Assembly: GCF_947492815.1 (NCBI RefSeq)
Contig: NZ_CANLOB010000001.1
Coordinates: 248,001-312,000 of the forward strand
DNA length: 64,000 nt
Direction: 5' to 3'
From: an uncultured Dokdonia sp.
Lineage (GTDB): Bacteria > Bacteroidota > Bacteroidia > Flavobacteriales > Flavobacteriaceae
The notes beneath the pieces are model-generated. The model was not told where the DNA came from. It worked only from the letters and a program-made list of their open reading frames with translations, and did not search any database. Shown one piece after another: positions 1-8,229 of this stretch. The stretch's first letter is position 1; each line of letters begins with the position of its first letter. The position numbers and the translations under genes were made by a program.

Positions 1-436
1 TTTTTCGTATCCCTACTTTTTTAAATCCATAATTCTCATGCAAGGTAATACTAGCAAGATTTTGTGGAAATATCTTTGCTTGTAAGGTCCAAAAATTTGC
101 TTTCTCACTTTCTTTTATTAAATGTTGTAATAGCAGTTTTCCTATTCCTTTTTGTTGTGCTTCTGTAGCTACATAAATAGTCACCTCAGCAACTCCTTTA
201 TAGACTTCTCTTGATGAAAAAGGAGTAAGTGCGCACCATCCTAAAATGGTTTGATCTTTTTCGACTACAAAACGACATTGTTTTAAAAACTTAGCATTCC
301 ACTTTTCCCAATCAGGTACTTTTGTTTCAAATGTAGCAATCCCTGTATCCATGCCTGTTTTATAGATTTTCGCGCAAGCGGGATAATCCTTTTTATGAAA
401 CAAACGTATTTGAATATCTGGTTGAGACACACTCAT
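1..436 (-). CDS. GNAT-family N-acetyltransferase (ArsN1/phosphinothricin acetyltransferase-like), partial
   Basis: The gene begins at an ATG at 434-436 and runs off the left edge, so only about the first 145 residues are visible and the C-terminus is missing. The translation shows the N-terminal strand of the Pat/ArsN1 subgroup followed by 'GMDTGIATFET', then the acetyl-CoA loop 'QQKGIGKLLL' and the late 'HENYGFKKVG' motif, in the order expected for GNAT enzymes. Members of this subgroup acetylate amino groups of small xenobiotics and are often encoded in arsenic-resistance operons. It starts 9 nt after the DUF6428 gene and is the last visible gene of the ars-like operon. The subfamily is fairly certain; the substrate is inferred from context. 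Confidence 0.85.
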   Translation of the reverse strand, partial: MSVSQPDIQIRLFHKKDYPACAKIYKTGMDTGIATFETKVPDWEKWNAKFLKQCRFVVEKDQTILGWCALTPFSSREVYKGVAEVTIYVATEAQQKGIGKLLLQHLIKESEKANFWTLQAKIFPQNLASITLHENYGFKKVGIRK

Positions 437-445
437 ATCACGCTA

Positions 446-943
446 TTAACAACACCCGCTTCCTGGAGCACATCCGCCAACTTGCGCTTCTGCACCAACG
501 GTTGCTGGAGCTTGAATACCACAAGCTTCTTTTGCTTTACAGTCTGTAGGCTGGCTTGCTAATTTAAGAAGTAGATTATTTCCTCGTATTTCGTAATCGT
601 TAACATATAGTTGCGCTGTATGAAAGTTTGCATTACTATACTCTATACGTACTTCTGAATCCATTACGTACGGTTTCATATGACCTACTTTAGATAGAAT
701 TCCCATGGCTTTATAAGCACTCATAAATTCTGTCTTCCCTAATTCATTAGGATCTTCCCATAGTTGAATAATGGTTTCTTTCCATGCATCTGTGCCAGCG
801 CCACAATCTACAGAATCAATAGTAACGTGCTTTACTTCTGTAATGTGATAGTTTGCACCTACCAATAAATTGGGTGCATATTCAAATAATAATGATTTTC
901 CGTTGTGATCGTTTAGTATTTCTAAAAATTCTTGTGTTTTCAT
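446..943 (-). CDS. DUF6428 family protein of an ars-type operon
   Basis: A 165-residue soluble protein resembling the DUF6428 family, which in Bacteroidota is commonly encoded beside arsR and arsenic-resistance genes. Its function is unknown. The last ~30 residues are low complexity and Cys-rich (CKAKEACG, then a Gly/Ala stretch ending GGCAPGSGCC), which suggests binding of a thiophilic metal or metalloid. It lies between the decarboxylase upstream (41-nt gap) and the GNAT gene downstream (9-nt gap), in one direction, so it is probably cotranscribed from the ArsR promoter. Family assignment is from recall of sequence pattern; the metal-binding tail is an inference. Confidence 0.75.
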   Translation of the reverse strand: MKTQEFLEILNDHNGKSLLFEYAPNLLVGANYHITEVKHVTIDSVDCGAGTDAWKETIIQLWEDPNELGKTEFMSAYKAMGILSKVGHMKPYVMDSEVRIEYSNANFHTAQLYVNDYEIRGNNLLLKLASQPTDCKAKEACGIQAPATVGAEAQVGGCAPGSGCC

Positions 944-984
944 AGTGTATGTATTTTTAGTGTATGTTATAACAACACTTGGTT

Positions 985-2430
985 TTATATATTGATTGTT
1001 GTTTGTTCAATTTTTACAGCTATTTCTTTGATTTTTTCCAGTAATAACTCCATATGCTCCTTATTGGTAAATGGATTCATAAATGTAGTACGTAAGAAAA
1101 ATTCTCCTTTAAGTAAGGTGGAGACAATATAGAACTCTCCATCTTCCAATAATGTTTGGCGGATTTTTCTATTTACTTCTTCATAGGCTTCTGGATGTAG
1201 GTTTCCTATATATCTAAAACATACAATATTTGAAATAGGTGTTAATGCTAATGCAAAGTCTGGATGTGCTTCAATATAAGTTCCAAACTCACGTCCGGCA
1301 TCATATAATACGGTCACATTATCATCAAAAAACTGCGTTCCGTAAGCATTCATAATGGCAAAAAAGCGTAAACTCATCATGCTTTTTGTACATTCAAAAG
1401 TGCGCTTTCCTAGATTATACCATTCTGGATCATCATTTTTATCCCAGAGATACTGTGCTTTTTGTTCAAAAGTAGTATAGCTATCTACATCGTTTTTAAA
1501 TAATACTGCTGTTGTTATTGAAGAGGTTCCCATCATTTTATGGCCATCTATAATCACAGAATCTGCTTGGTCAATGCCTTTAAGAAGGTGTTTGTATTTT
1601 GATGAAAATATAGCGGCGCCTCCATGAGCTCCATCTACGTGGAACCATATTTTTTTTGCTTTCGCGAAAGCGGAAATCTTTTGTAAATTATCATAAACAC
1701 CTGTACTTGTAGAGGGAGCGCTTCCTACAATAGCAATCACTTGACGTCCGTTTGCAAGCGCCTTATCATAATACGTTTCTAATACTTCTGTACGAATCGC
1801 ATAGTCTTCATTAACTGGAATTTTAATAATTCCTTCGCTTCCTAATCCCATAATACGAGCAGCTCTATCTACACAATAATGTGCTTCTTCTGAAACCATA
1901 ATTGCTAATTTGTGATTATGACCATCATTCCATATATCATCATTTGCAATGGTTTTACGAGCAGCAAGCATTGCTGTAAGATTTGCTAATGTCCCACCTG
2001 AAGTCAAGAAACCATCTCCTTGTGCATAGCCTATAGCTTTCAAAAACATGTCTATGACGTTTTTTTCTATTGCGGTACTTGCTTGCCCCATCTCATACAC
2101 TGTCATCCCATTATTGAGTTGTGCACTAAAAAAGGTTGCTAAAGCCGAAACAGGCACTGCAGATGCTATTTGATGTCCTATATATTTGGGGTGATGTGTA
2201 TGGATAGAACGCTCTAAAAGGGTTGAAAAAAATTCTTTAGTACTGTGTTTTTCTTTTATATACTCTTGCCAAAAATCATATTCAACTTGTGGAGGGACCC
2301 AACGGGTTACCTTAGAAGGGGTTCCTTCTTTTGTTTTTGTAAGGTGATCTGCTAGTAATGCTATAAGATCATTACCTTCTTCTTTAAAAAGATCTCCTTT
2401 ATATGCTTTATGTAGTAATGCTGTACTCAT
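985..2430 (-). CDS. Pyridoxal-dependent decarboxylase (group II, aromatic/glutamate decarboxylase superfamily)
   Basis: A 481-residue fold-type I PLP enzyme of the group II decarboxylase family (Pfam Pyridoxal_deC). Visible motifs are 'TSGGTLANLTAML' near residue 145 (phosphate-binding region), 'VDGAHGGA' near 270 (the Asp and His that contact PLP) and 'IDGHKMMG' near 300, whose Lys should form the Schiff base. Length is typical. The substrate cannot be read from sequence: aromatic amino acids, glutamate, diaminobutyrate and cysteine sulfinate are all possible. It begins 4 nt after arsR ends, so the two are very likely cotranscribed. Its place inside an ars-like operon is unusual. A GCTTTCGCGAAAGC palindrome lies in frame at 1658-1673 and encodes FAKA. 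Confidence 0.9.
   Translation of the reverse strand: MSTALLHKAYKGDLFKEEGNDLIALLADHLTKTKEGTPSKVTRWVPPQVEYDFWQEYIKEKHSTKEFFSTLLERSIHTHHPKYIGHQIASAVPVSALATFFSAQLNNGMTVYEMGQASTAIEKNVIDMFLKAIGYAQGDGFLTSGGTLANLTAMLAARKTIANDDIWNDGHNHKLAIMVSEEAHYCVDRAARIMGLGSEGIIKIPVNEDYAIRTEVLETYYDKALANGRQVIAIVGSAPSTSTGVYDNLQKISAFAKAKKIWFHVDGAHGGAAIFSSKYKHLLKGIDQADSVIIDGHKMMGTSSITTAVLFKNDVDSYTTFEQKAQYLWDKNDDPEWYNLGKRTFECTKSMMSLRFFAIMNAYGTQFFDDNVTVLYDAGREFGTYIEAHPDFALALTPISNIVCFRYIGNLHPEAYEEVNRKIRQTLLEDGEFYIVSTLLKGEFFLRTTFMNPFTNKEHMELLLEKIKEIAVKIEQTTINI
1658..1673. repeat. Palindrome family 1 copy inside the decarboxylase gene
   Basis: Perfect GCTTTCGCGAAAGC core in frame within the coding sequence, translated as Ala-Phe-Ala-Lys-Ala. 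One of eleven perfect copies in the window. Confidence 0.9.
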
Positions 2431-2434
2431 AAAA

Positions 2435-2758
2435 TTAGCAACATTTTGCTTTAGTTGCTTCGAAGAAATCTTGAAAATGTTGTTGTAATTGTTCCCATTT
2501 TCTCACATCAATACTATAGTATTGTGCCTTTCCTTTAAACTGGCTTTTAAGCAATCCAGCTTTACGTATCACTTGCAAATGTTGTGAAGTTGTGGGTTGC
2601 GATAATCTTATTTTTTCTGATATATCCTGACATAAACAGCCGTCACAATCTCCTATATATTCTAAAATAGCTACTCTAGCAGGATTAGATAGCACTTTTG
2701 CCAAGTCTGCCATTTGATTTGCTCTCATTGAGTGAATATGCCTTTTTGTAACGCCCAT
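2435..2758 (-). CDS. arsR: ArsR/SmtB-family winged-helix repressor
   Basis: A 107-residue ArsR-type regulator. It shows 'LSNPARVAILEYI' (helix 1-2), a Cys-rich sensor stretch 'DCDGCLCQDI' around residues 38-47 comparable with the ELCVCDL metalloid site of ArsR, the recognition helix 'LSQPTTSQHLQVIRKAGLL' and a beta-wing 'GKAQYYSID'. A further CC pair ends the protein. It is first in an operon with a decarboxylase, DUF6428 and GNAT genes, and is expected to repress that operon until arsenite or a related thiophilic ion binds. A perfect dyad in its own promoter (2798-2815) is the likely operator. Family is certain; the ligand is inferred. Confidence 0.93.
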   Translation of the reverse strand: MGVTKRHIHSMRANQMADLAKVLSNPARVAILEYIGDCDGCLCQDISEKIRLSQPTTSQHLQVIRKAGLLKSQFKGKAQYYSIDVRKWEQLQQHFQDFFEATKAKCC

Positions 2759-2787
2759 AGTATATGTGTTTTAATAATCCAAAATTA

Positions 2788-2815
2788 CAAATAAAAAGTA
2801 ATATAGCAATATTAC
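2788..2815 (-). promoter_or_regulatory. Putative ArsR operator and -7 element
   Basis: Perfect inverted repeat GTAATAT-AGCA-ATATTAC at 2798-2815, directly upstream (on the minus strand) of a TTTATTTG sequence at 2788-2795 that resembles the Bacteroidota -7 element TAnnTTTG. It lies 30-57 nt upstream of the arsR start, the expected position for autorepression. Confidence 0.65.
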
Positions 2816-2831
2816 GATGTTAAATTTAATA

Positions 2832-2859
2832 AAAAAGCCCAAAGAAAATCTTTAGGCTT
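2832..2859 (-). terminator. Intrinsic terminator after the TM2 gene
   Basis: Imperfect hairpin (AAAGCCCAAAG, short A-rich loop, CTTTAGGCTTT) 14 nt past the stop of the TM2-domain gene and followed on the minus strand by a T-rich run. Confidence 0.6.
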
Positions 2860-2873
2860 TAGTTTATGCTATT

Positions 2874-3293
2874 TTAGAACCAAGGTTTTTGTCCTGCTTG
2901 GTATGTATTATAGAATTCTTCGTCAGATTTTGTGAGGTACATAATTCCTTCTATAACTCCTACTGCCCATACTAACATTGTTGGAATACCACAAAGAAAC
3001 CAACCTACAACACCCACAACGAGCATAATAATTCCTTCTTTTTGGTATCCTAAAATAAACTTATGAATACCAAGACTCCCAAGAAAAATAGCAAGCAATC
3101 CTGCAAGCATTTTTTTATTTTCTTTGCTGTCAGTCACTTTATTCCATTCTTCTTTTGCGCTATCAGAAAACTCTTTTGCAGATTCTTTTACATCATCTGC
3201 AAATTCACTTGCTTTCTCACTAGCTTCACTAGCTGCTTTTTTTGCTTTGTCTTTAAGATCATCCCCTAGACCTTCGTTCGTTTCTTCGCTCAT
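2874..3293 (-). CDS. TM2 domain-containing membrane protein
   Basis: A 139-residue protein. Residues 1-60 are hydrophilic and highly charged, with repeated Lys/Glu/Ala helices that look like a short amphipathic or coiled segment. Residues ~60-128 form a TM2 domain: 'KKMLAGLLAIFLGSLGIHKFILG' followed by 'GIIMLVVGVVGWFLCGIP' and a third hydrophobic stretch. TM2 proteins carry a pair of transmembrane helices with a conserved turn; their role in bacteria is not defined. It is monocistronic, with its own terminator, and faces away from the next gene by about 100 nt. Confidence 0.88.
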   Translation of the reverse strand: MSEETNEGLGDDLKDKAKKAASEASEKASEFADDVKESAKEFSDSAKEEWNKVTDSKENKKMLAGLLAIFLGSLGIHKFILGYQKEGIIMLVVGVVGWFLCGIPTMLVWAVGVIEGIMYLTKSDEEFYNTYQAGQKPWF

Positions 3294-3400
3294 TGTTGTA
3301 TTGATTAGTTAATTAGAACTTAAAGCTATTAAAAAAAGTGCAGAAATCTAAAAAAACACTCTTTTTTCAAAGTAAATACATCATGATAAGCAGTATAATC

Positions 3401-3784
3401 TTACAAAAAGGCACTATCTATAGGCTCCCAGAGTTCTATTTTATTTCCTTCTGGATCTAAAATCCATCCAAATTTCCCATAGCTATACTCCTCTACTTCA
3501 CCAACCACAGTAACCCCCTCTTCTTTAAGCACTTTGAGTAATTCTACTAAATTATCTACTCGAAAATTAAACATGAATGGCTTTTCGCTTGGAGAAAAAT
3601 AGGTAGTATCTGCACTCATAGGACTCCATTGTGTAGAACATTTATTTCCATTTTCGTCTCGCCACCAGAAGGTCCATCCATATTGATCTGTTGGTAAACC
3701 TAAGTGTTTTTTATACCATTCTTTTTGTGCATCAGGGTTTTCACTTTTAAAAAACATCCCCCCTATTCCTGTAACTCGTTTCAT
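3401..3784 (-). CDS. VOC-family (glyoxalase/bleomycin resistance-like) protein
   Basis: A 127-residue protein with the paired beta-alpha-beta-beta-beta modules of the vicinal-oxygen-chelate fold. The start 'GIGGMFFKSENPDAQKEWYKKHLGL' and the end 'FGWILDPEGNKIELWEP' are standard VOC landmarks, with the terminal Glu in the usual metal-ligand position. Many such stand-alone proteins bind or detoxify small electrophiles, but the substrate cannot be deduced. The gene is probably a single transcription unit. Confidence 0.88.
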   Translation of the reverse strand: MKRVTGIGGMFFKSENPDAQKEWYKKHLGLPTDQYGWTFWWRDENGNKCSTQWSPMSADTTYFSPSEKPFMFNFRVDNLVELLKVLKEEGVTVVGEVEEYSYGKFGWILDPEGNKIELWEPIDSAFL

Positions 3785-3833
3785 ATTCTTGTCACGCCCT
3801 TAGCGTGATATCTTTTAATGATTAAACTATATG

Positions 3834-4328
3834 TTATTTTCTCTGTAATATTAATCCTGAAATTATAGTAATGATTAATCCTATTACACTTACTAGTGCA
3901 AACATAAATCCTCCTGAAAAGAAGCCTAGTTGCATAAGTGACATCGCATTAAATTCTTTTAATTGTGTTTCTGCATCAGTGATTTTTACTGCATCTCCTG
4001 TTTCTTGAGCTGCTACTAAAGCAGCTTCTCCATATTCTTGATAAAAATCAGGATGAATAACAGTGACATATAATCCATCTACAATAGCAATCCCTAATGC
4101 TGTAAATAGCGCTATAGAAATCCCTATTATAAATGCTTTTGTAAAACTTATTTTGCCTGCATTTTCAGTATCTCTATAATATTTGACGCCAAAAAAAACA
4201 AAAGATAATGCTACAAAAATTGCCGTATATCCTAATACTTCTAAAGCGCCTAAGAATAACGAAAATCCAAACGCCACCATTCCTGTAAGCATGGCATATG
4301 CTACATATTTAAAAACTATTTTTTTCAT
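3834..4328 (-). CDS. DUF4199 family integral membrane protein
   Basis: A 164-residue protein with four predicted transmembrane helices (roughly residues 7-28, 33-52, 66-88 and 134-160) and a hydrophilic loop between helices 3 and 4. The pattern 'GKISFTKAFIIGISIALF' matches the DUF4199 family, which is widespread in Flavobacteriia and has no known function. It lies 99 nt downstream of a membrane-anchored LuxR-type regulator on the same strand; the two may be cotranscribed. Confidence 0.8.
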   Translation of the reverse strand: MKKIVFKYVAYAMLTGMVAFGFSLFLGALEVLGYTAIFVALSFVFFGVKYYRDTENAGKISFTKAFIIGISIALFTALGIAIVDGLYVTVIHPDFYQEYGEAALVAAQETGDAVKITDAETQLKEFNAMSLMQLGFFSGGFMFALVSVIGLIITIISGLILQRK

Positions 4329-4427
4329 AATCTACTTATTTAAAATGTTGAGTCAAAAGTATCAGAAAGCTGAAAAAACGGTCTCATACTAAAGTACCAA
4401 TTTCATCCTACTTTGGTAGGAATCCTG

Positions 4428-4841
4428 TCAAATAGGTAAGATGTGTAGCTCTTTTGCTTTTTGAATGGCTTGCGTACGTCGTTTTGCATCTAATTTTAAA
4501 AGGACATTAGATACATGTGTTTTAATGGTACTTTCAGAGACAAATAGATGTTCAGCTATTTCTTTATTACTATATCCTGAAGCCATTTCAAGCAATACTT
4601 CATATTCTCGTTTACTCAGCCCGATAGCATCAATTTGTTCTCGATCTATTTCTTGAGAGACAACTGCTTCTTTTTTGAATTTTTTCTGAATAAATACGCC
4701 TATAATAAAAAAAACTATTGCAATACCGCTTATAACAAATTCGATAGTTAAATCTCCTGAAATTAAGCTATAACTACTCAATTGTAATAATGCCAAAATG
4801 GCTAAAGCCAACATCCCAAAAATTAAAACTGTTTTTTTCAC
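4428..4841 (-). CDS. Membrane-anchored LuxR/NarL-type transcriptional regulator
   Basis: A 137-residue protein with two N-terminal transmembrane segments (residues ~4-23 and ~31-51), a short linker and a C-terminal LuxR-type helix-turn-helix (residues ~70-133). The HTH shows 'LSKREYEVLLEMASGYSNKEIAEHL' and 'SESTIKTHVSNVLLKL', the usual scaffold and recognition helices. No receiver domain is present, so the signal must come through the membrane part or a partner, perhaps the DUF4199 protein encoded next. Family is certain; its targets are unknown. Confidence 0.9.
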   Translation of the reverse strand: MKKTVLIFGMLALAILALLQLSSYSLISGDLTIEFVISGIAIVFFIIGVFIQKKFKKEAVVSQEIDREQIDAIGLSKREYEVLLEMASGYSNKEIAEHLFVSESTIKTHVSNVLLKLDAKRRTQAIQKAKELHILPI

Positions 4842-4884
4842 ACATTTAAATTTCTTAATGCTTGTTTTATCTTTCTTAAAAATA

Positions 4885-5826
4885 CTAAAAGGTAGCGAGA
4901 ATTTTATCTACAGTGGTTTGTGCTAGTTTTTGCTTGCTTTCTACAGTCCATCCAGCAATGTGAGGAGTTAGTAATACATTTTGCGCTGTGATAAGATATT
5001 GAAGCGGTTCTGGCATTTCTTCTTTTGAGGTAAAGAGATTTTCAAAAGATAGTTTTTCATATTCTAATACATCGAGTCCTGCTCCTTTTATTTTTCCGTT
5101 TTTTAAAGCGGTGACCAGAGCAGAGGTAACCACACTTTTCCCTCTCGCCGTGTTTATGAGGTAAAATGCTTTCGCGAAAGCGTTTATAAAAGCATCATCA
5201 ATCATTTTATCTGTTTGAGGCGTCCAAGGGGTGTGTAAACTCAATACGTCTGTCTTCTCTTGTAATTCTTGAAGTGATACTTGACGCGCATTGGCATCTC
5301 CTATATGATCTAAGATGTCGTAACATAACACTTCGCAGTCAAAGCCTTGTAGTTTTTTTGCAAACGCTTTTCCCATATTTCCATATCCAATAATTCCAAT
5401 CGTTTTTCCTTCTAGTTCTAAGCCACGATTGGATTCTCGATTCCAAGAACCTGCTTTTACCTCAATATCTGCTTGATGTAGTTTATTAAAAAGAGAAAGA
5501 ATCATACCTAACGCATGTTCTCCTACCGCATTACGGTTTCCTTCAGGAGCACTTATCAAATGAATTCCTTTGCTTTTTGCATATGGAATATCGATACTTT
5601 CTAATCCAGCACCAACTCTTGCAATAAATTTTAATTGGGATGCGGCATCTATAAACTGTTTGTCAATTTTAAACCGACTACGTATCACAATACCATCATA
5701 TGTAGAAATAATCTTTTCGGTAGCTTCTTTTGAAATTGTATAATTTTCATCATTATGATGTCCTGCAAACGCTAATTGCTCAAGAAGTAATGGATGATTT
5801 TGATCGAGATGAAGAATACGCATCAT
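4885..5826 (-). CDS. D-2-hydroxyacid dehydrogenase (phosphoglycerate dehydrogenase-like)
   Basis: A 313-residue NAD-dependent dehydrogenase of the D-isomer-specific family. Landmarks are 'ARVGAGLESID' near residue 90, the Rossmann nucleotide-binding motif 'GKTIGIIGYGNMGKAFAKKL' near 140-160, 'HTPWTPQT' near 205, 'NTARGK' near 230 with the substrate-binding Arg, and 'LTPHIAGWT' near 290 with the catalytic His. The length matches two-domain SerA-like enzymes without an ACT domain. Two adjacent Met codons start it. It could be a serine-pathway enzyme or another hydroxyacid dehydrogenase. A palindrome copy at 5168-5182 encodes AFAKA. Confidence 0.9.
   Translation of the reverse strand: MMRILHLDQNHPLLLEQLAFAGHHNDENYTISKEATEKIISTYDGIVIRSRFKIDKQFIDAASQLKFIARVGAGLESIDIPYAKSKGIHLISAPEGNRNAVGEHALGMILSLFNKLHQADIEVKAGSWNRESNRGLELEGKTIGIIGYGNMGKAFAKKLQGFDCEVLCYDILDHIGDANARQVSLQELQEKTDVLSLHTPWTPQTDKMIDDAFINAFAKAFYLINTARGKSVVTSALVTALKNGKIKGAGLDVLEYEKLSFENLFTSKEEMPEPLQYLITAQNVLLTPHIAGWTVESKQKLAQTTVDKILATF
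5168..5182. repeat. Palindrome family 1 copy inside the dehydrogenase gene
   Basis: GCTTTCGCGAAAGCG in frame, translated as AFAKA in the C-terminal half of the enzyme. Confidence 0.9.
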
Positions 5827-5876
5827 TGAGTGTAGTTTATAGCAAAGATACGCATTGGTTTTATGTGTAATTCGTT

Positions 5877-6293
5877 TTATATTTTAGGGTATTCCGTTTG
5901 TGTTTTCTCATGCTGTACTTCTCCAGTATGTGCTGTATTTTGTTTTTCAAAAAGCAGTAAATGTACCTCTTCACCTTCTTTTGTAGTAGGGCAATGTTCA
6001 ACCCCTTTTGGTACTACTATGATTTCTCCTTCCTGTACTGTTTCAGACCATTCCTTATAACCATCGTTGGAGTTTATACTGAGCTCCGTTGATGTACGAA
6101 AACGCATATATAACGTACCCTTTTGCACATAAAACAATTCATCTTCATCCTTATGACTATGCCACACAAACTCTCCAGAAATTTTAGCTAAAATCACTTG
6201 CATATCATCTACTAAAGCAATCTGATGTGGATGCCACTGCTTATTAAACTTGGTGTATTTTTCTTTAATATTTATTGGTTTCATATCTGTCAA
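5877..6293 (-). CDS. Cupin-domain protein
   Basis: A 138-residue single-domain cupin. Motif 1 is 'VWHSHKDEDELFYVQKGTLYMRF' (two His and the Glu expected to bind a metal) and motif 2 is 'EIIVVPKGVEHCP' with the third His. Such proteins may be dioxygenases, isomerases or sugar or phenolic binders; nothing narrows this down. It is 50 nt upstream of the dehydrogenase gene on the same strand, so the two may form a small operon. Confidence 0.88.
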   Translation of the reverse strand: MTDMKPINIKEKYTKFNKQWHPHQIALVDDMQVILAKISGEFVWHSHKDEDELFYVQKGTLYMRFRTSTELSINSNDGYKEWSETVQEGEIIVVPKGVEHCPTTKEGEEVHLLLFEKQNTAHTGEVQHEKTQTEYPKI

Positions 6294-6406
6294 TTCTTTT
6301 TATAGACTAAGATATTGATATTTAAGAAGAAACTATATTTTTCTTAACATCTATATCCATTTTAAAATTATACATTTAGCTACGTTCACAATTATCATTC
6401 AATCTT

Positions 6407-7792
6407 ATGAAAACAAATATCCTATTAATTGTAGCAATATGCTTATTAAGTATGACATCTTGTGAGAAAAAAGAGAAAGAAGAAGTCATTGATTATGCCA
6501 TTTTACACGGCAATATTAAAAACCTTGGAGATTTAAAAGTATTTTTATTTGATAATCCCGATGTTAATGGTCCTATCACTGTTAATCCAGATGGAACTTT
6601 TACAGATACATTACATCTATCTCAAAACGGATATATAAAATTAAGAGCTGGTTATAGTACTATTGATATATTTTTATCTCAAGGAGATGAACTTACATTC
6701 TCTACAGATATTGCCTCACAAGATAGCCCAACTGTTTTTACAGGGAAAAATGCCGCAATACAGAAATATATTATGACTAAAAATGAAGGTCAAGTAAGTC
6801 TGATGCAGGATTATGAATTATTTTTCGGTCAAGAACCTGAGACTTTCATAAGTGATATCAATAGTTTAAAAGAACGTCAAATGAAAGCGCTCGATTCTAG
6901 TGTCTTTCCTGAAGCATTCAAAAAAATAGAATCAAAGGCATTGACACTCTTCCAAATGAATCTAAAGATGAGATATGTTAGTCATCAAAAGTATTTAGCA
7001 AATGGAGATGACTCCATGATTCCCGAAGGATTTTTAGATGATGTAATCGCATTAGATAAAGACAACGATACAGACGCAAAACAATATAATAGTATGTATT
7101 TAGAAATCGTTGCAAACGATCTTATGAATACACTAGAAGCAAAAAAAGATACAAACACTACTTTTTTGGAGAGTATTGTAAATGAGTTAAAAAACTATAA
7201 AAGCCCAAGTATCAAAAACGATGTGATAGGTAGTATGTTATATATGTATGGCCCCAGTGAAGGTGATGTACATACCATGAAAGACAAGTTATTAGCACTA
7301 GCCTCAGATGAGAAACTAAAAGAAGCCATTACAACACGTTATGACAAGATTAAAAAACTTGTAAAAGGACAGCCATCACCTACTTTTGACTATGAAAATT
7401 TTAAAGGAGGAGAAACAGCATTACAAGATCTTAAAGGTAAATATGTATATATAGATGTATGGGCAACTTGGTGCGGACCATGTATTGGAGAGATTCCTTA
7501 TTTAAAAGAATTAGAACATACCTATGAAGGCAAGAATATAGAATTTGTAAGCATTTCTGTAGATGAAAAAGATGATTATACAAAATGGCGTAAGATGGTT
7601 GCTAATAAAGAACTAGGAGGCACACAACTTATAACAGAAAATGCTTTTAAATCTAAGTTTATAGAAGCATATGCAATCGATGCTATTCCAAGGTTTATTA
7701 TCATTGATCCAGAAGGTAATATTGTAAGTGCAGATGCTACAAGACCCTCTGATTCAGATATAAACAAAAAGCTTGATGCTTTAAATTTATAA
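6407..7792 (+). CDS. TlpA-family thioredoxin-like lipoprotein
   Basis: A 461-residue secreted protein. It has a lipoprotein signal peptide ending 'LLSMTSC' (acylated Cys19), a long helical domain of the type that precedes TlpA domains in Bacteroidota (DUF4369-like, residues ~25-310), and a C-terminal thioredoxin fold with the active site WCGPC at residues 355-359 followed by 'IPYLKELEHTYEGKNIEFVSISVDE'. Such proteins act in the periplasm as disulfide reductases, for example in cytochrome c maturation. It is on the plus strand, alone between two minus-strand blocks. Confidence 0.92.
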   Translation: MKTNILLIVAICLLSMTSCEKKEKEEVIDYAILHGNIKNLGDLKVFLFDNPDVNGPITVNPDGTFTDTLHLSQNGYIKLRAGYSTIDIFLSQGDELTFSTDIASQDSPTVFTGKNAAIQKYIMTKNEGQVSLMQDYELFFGQEPETFISDINSLKERQMKALDSSVFPEAFKKIESKALTLFQMNLKMRYVSHQKYLANGDDSMIPEGFLDDVIALDKDNDTDAKQYNSMYLEIVANDLMNTLEAKKDTNTTFLESIVNELKNYKSPSIKNDVIGSMLYMYGPSEGDVHTMKDKLLALASDEKLKEAITTRYDKIKKLVKGQPSPTFDYENFKGGETALQDLKGKYVYIDVWATWCGPCIGEIPYLKELEHTYEGKNIEFVSISVDEKDDYTKWRKMVANKELGGTQLITENAFKSKFIEAYAIDAIPRFIIIDPEGNIVSADATRPSDSDINKKLDALNL

Positions 7793-7803
7793 ATTACTTT
7801 TAT

Positions 7804-8229
7804 TTAGAATAAGATAGATATCTCTTCTGGGATACGCATTGGTTTTGCTTCTGGCATTTTCAGTAAACACCAGTTTGTTACTGCTGTTACTAGTAGTTTT
7901 TGATCTCTTTTCCTGATGATTTTTGTATGACGTTCAGAACGAACACCTGTCATCTTTTCTACAAAGGTGGTTATTACAAGTTCATCTCCTTCTAAAGCTT
8001 CGGCTTTATAACTAATATGATGATCTAATACTACCCAAGCCATCTTTTTGATTCCTATACGCTCTTCATTAGGATCTTCATCTTTAAAATAAGTAGCCGT
8101 TGCGTGATTCCAATGTTTTGAAGCTGCTATTTGCACCCAATCCAAATACACCACATTATTAACATGTCCCATTACATCTATAGCAGACGCAGGAACAATA
8201 AGCGTATATTCAAATGAAGGAGATTTCAA
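7804..8229 (-). CDS. Acyl-CoA thioesterase (4-hydroxybenzoyl-CoA thioesterase-like hotdog fold)
   Basis: A 141-residue hotdog-fold protein. The N-terminus 'MGHVNNVVYLDWVQIAASKHW' is the conserved active-site segment of the 4HBT/YbgC group (normally D-x-x-G-H-V-N-N-x-x-Y), and 'LDHHISYKAEALEGDELVITTFVEKMTG' matches the central strands. It probably hydrolyses acyl-CoA or acyl-ACP thioesters in the cytoplasm. Its start overlaps the end of mgtE by 4 nt, indicating translational coupling. Confidence 0.9.
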   Translation of the reverse strand: MKSPSFEYTLIVPASAIDVMGHVNNVVYLDWVQIAASKHWNHATATYFKDEDPNEERIGIKKMAWVVLDHHISYKAEALEGDELVITTFVEKMTGVRSERHTKIIRKRDQKLLVTAVTNWCLLKMPEAKPMRIPEEISILF

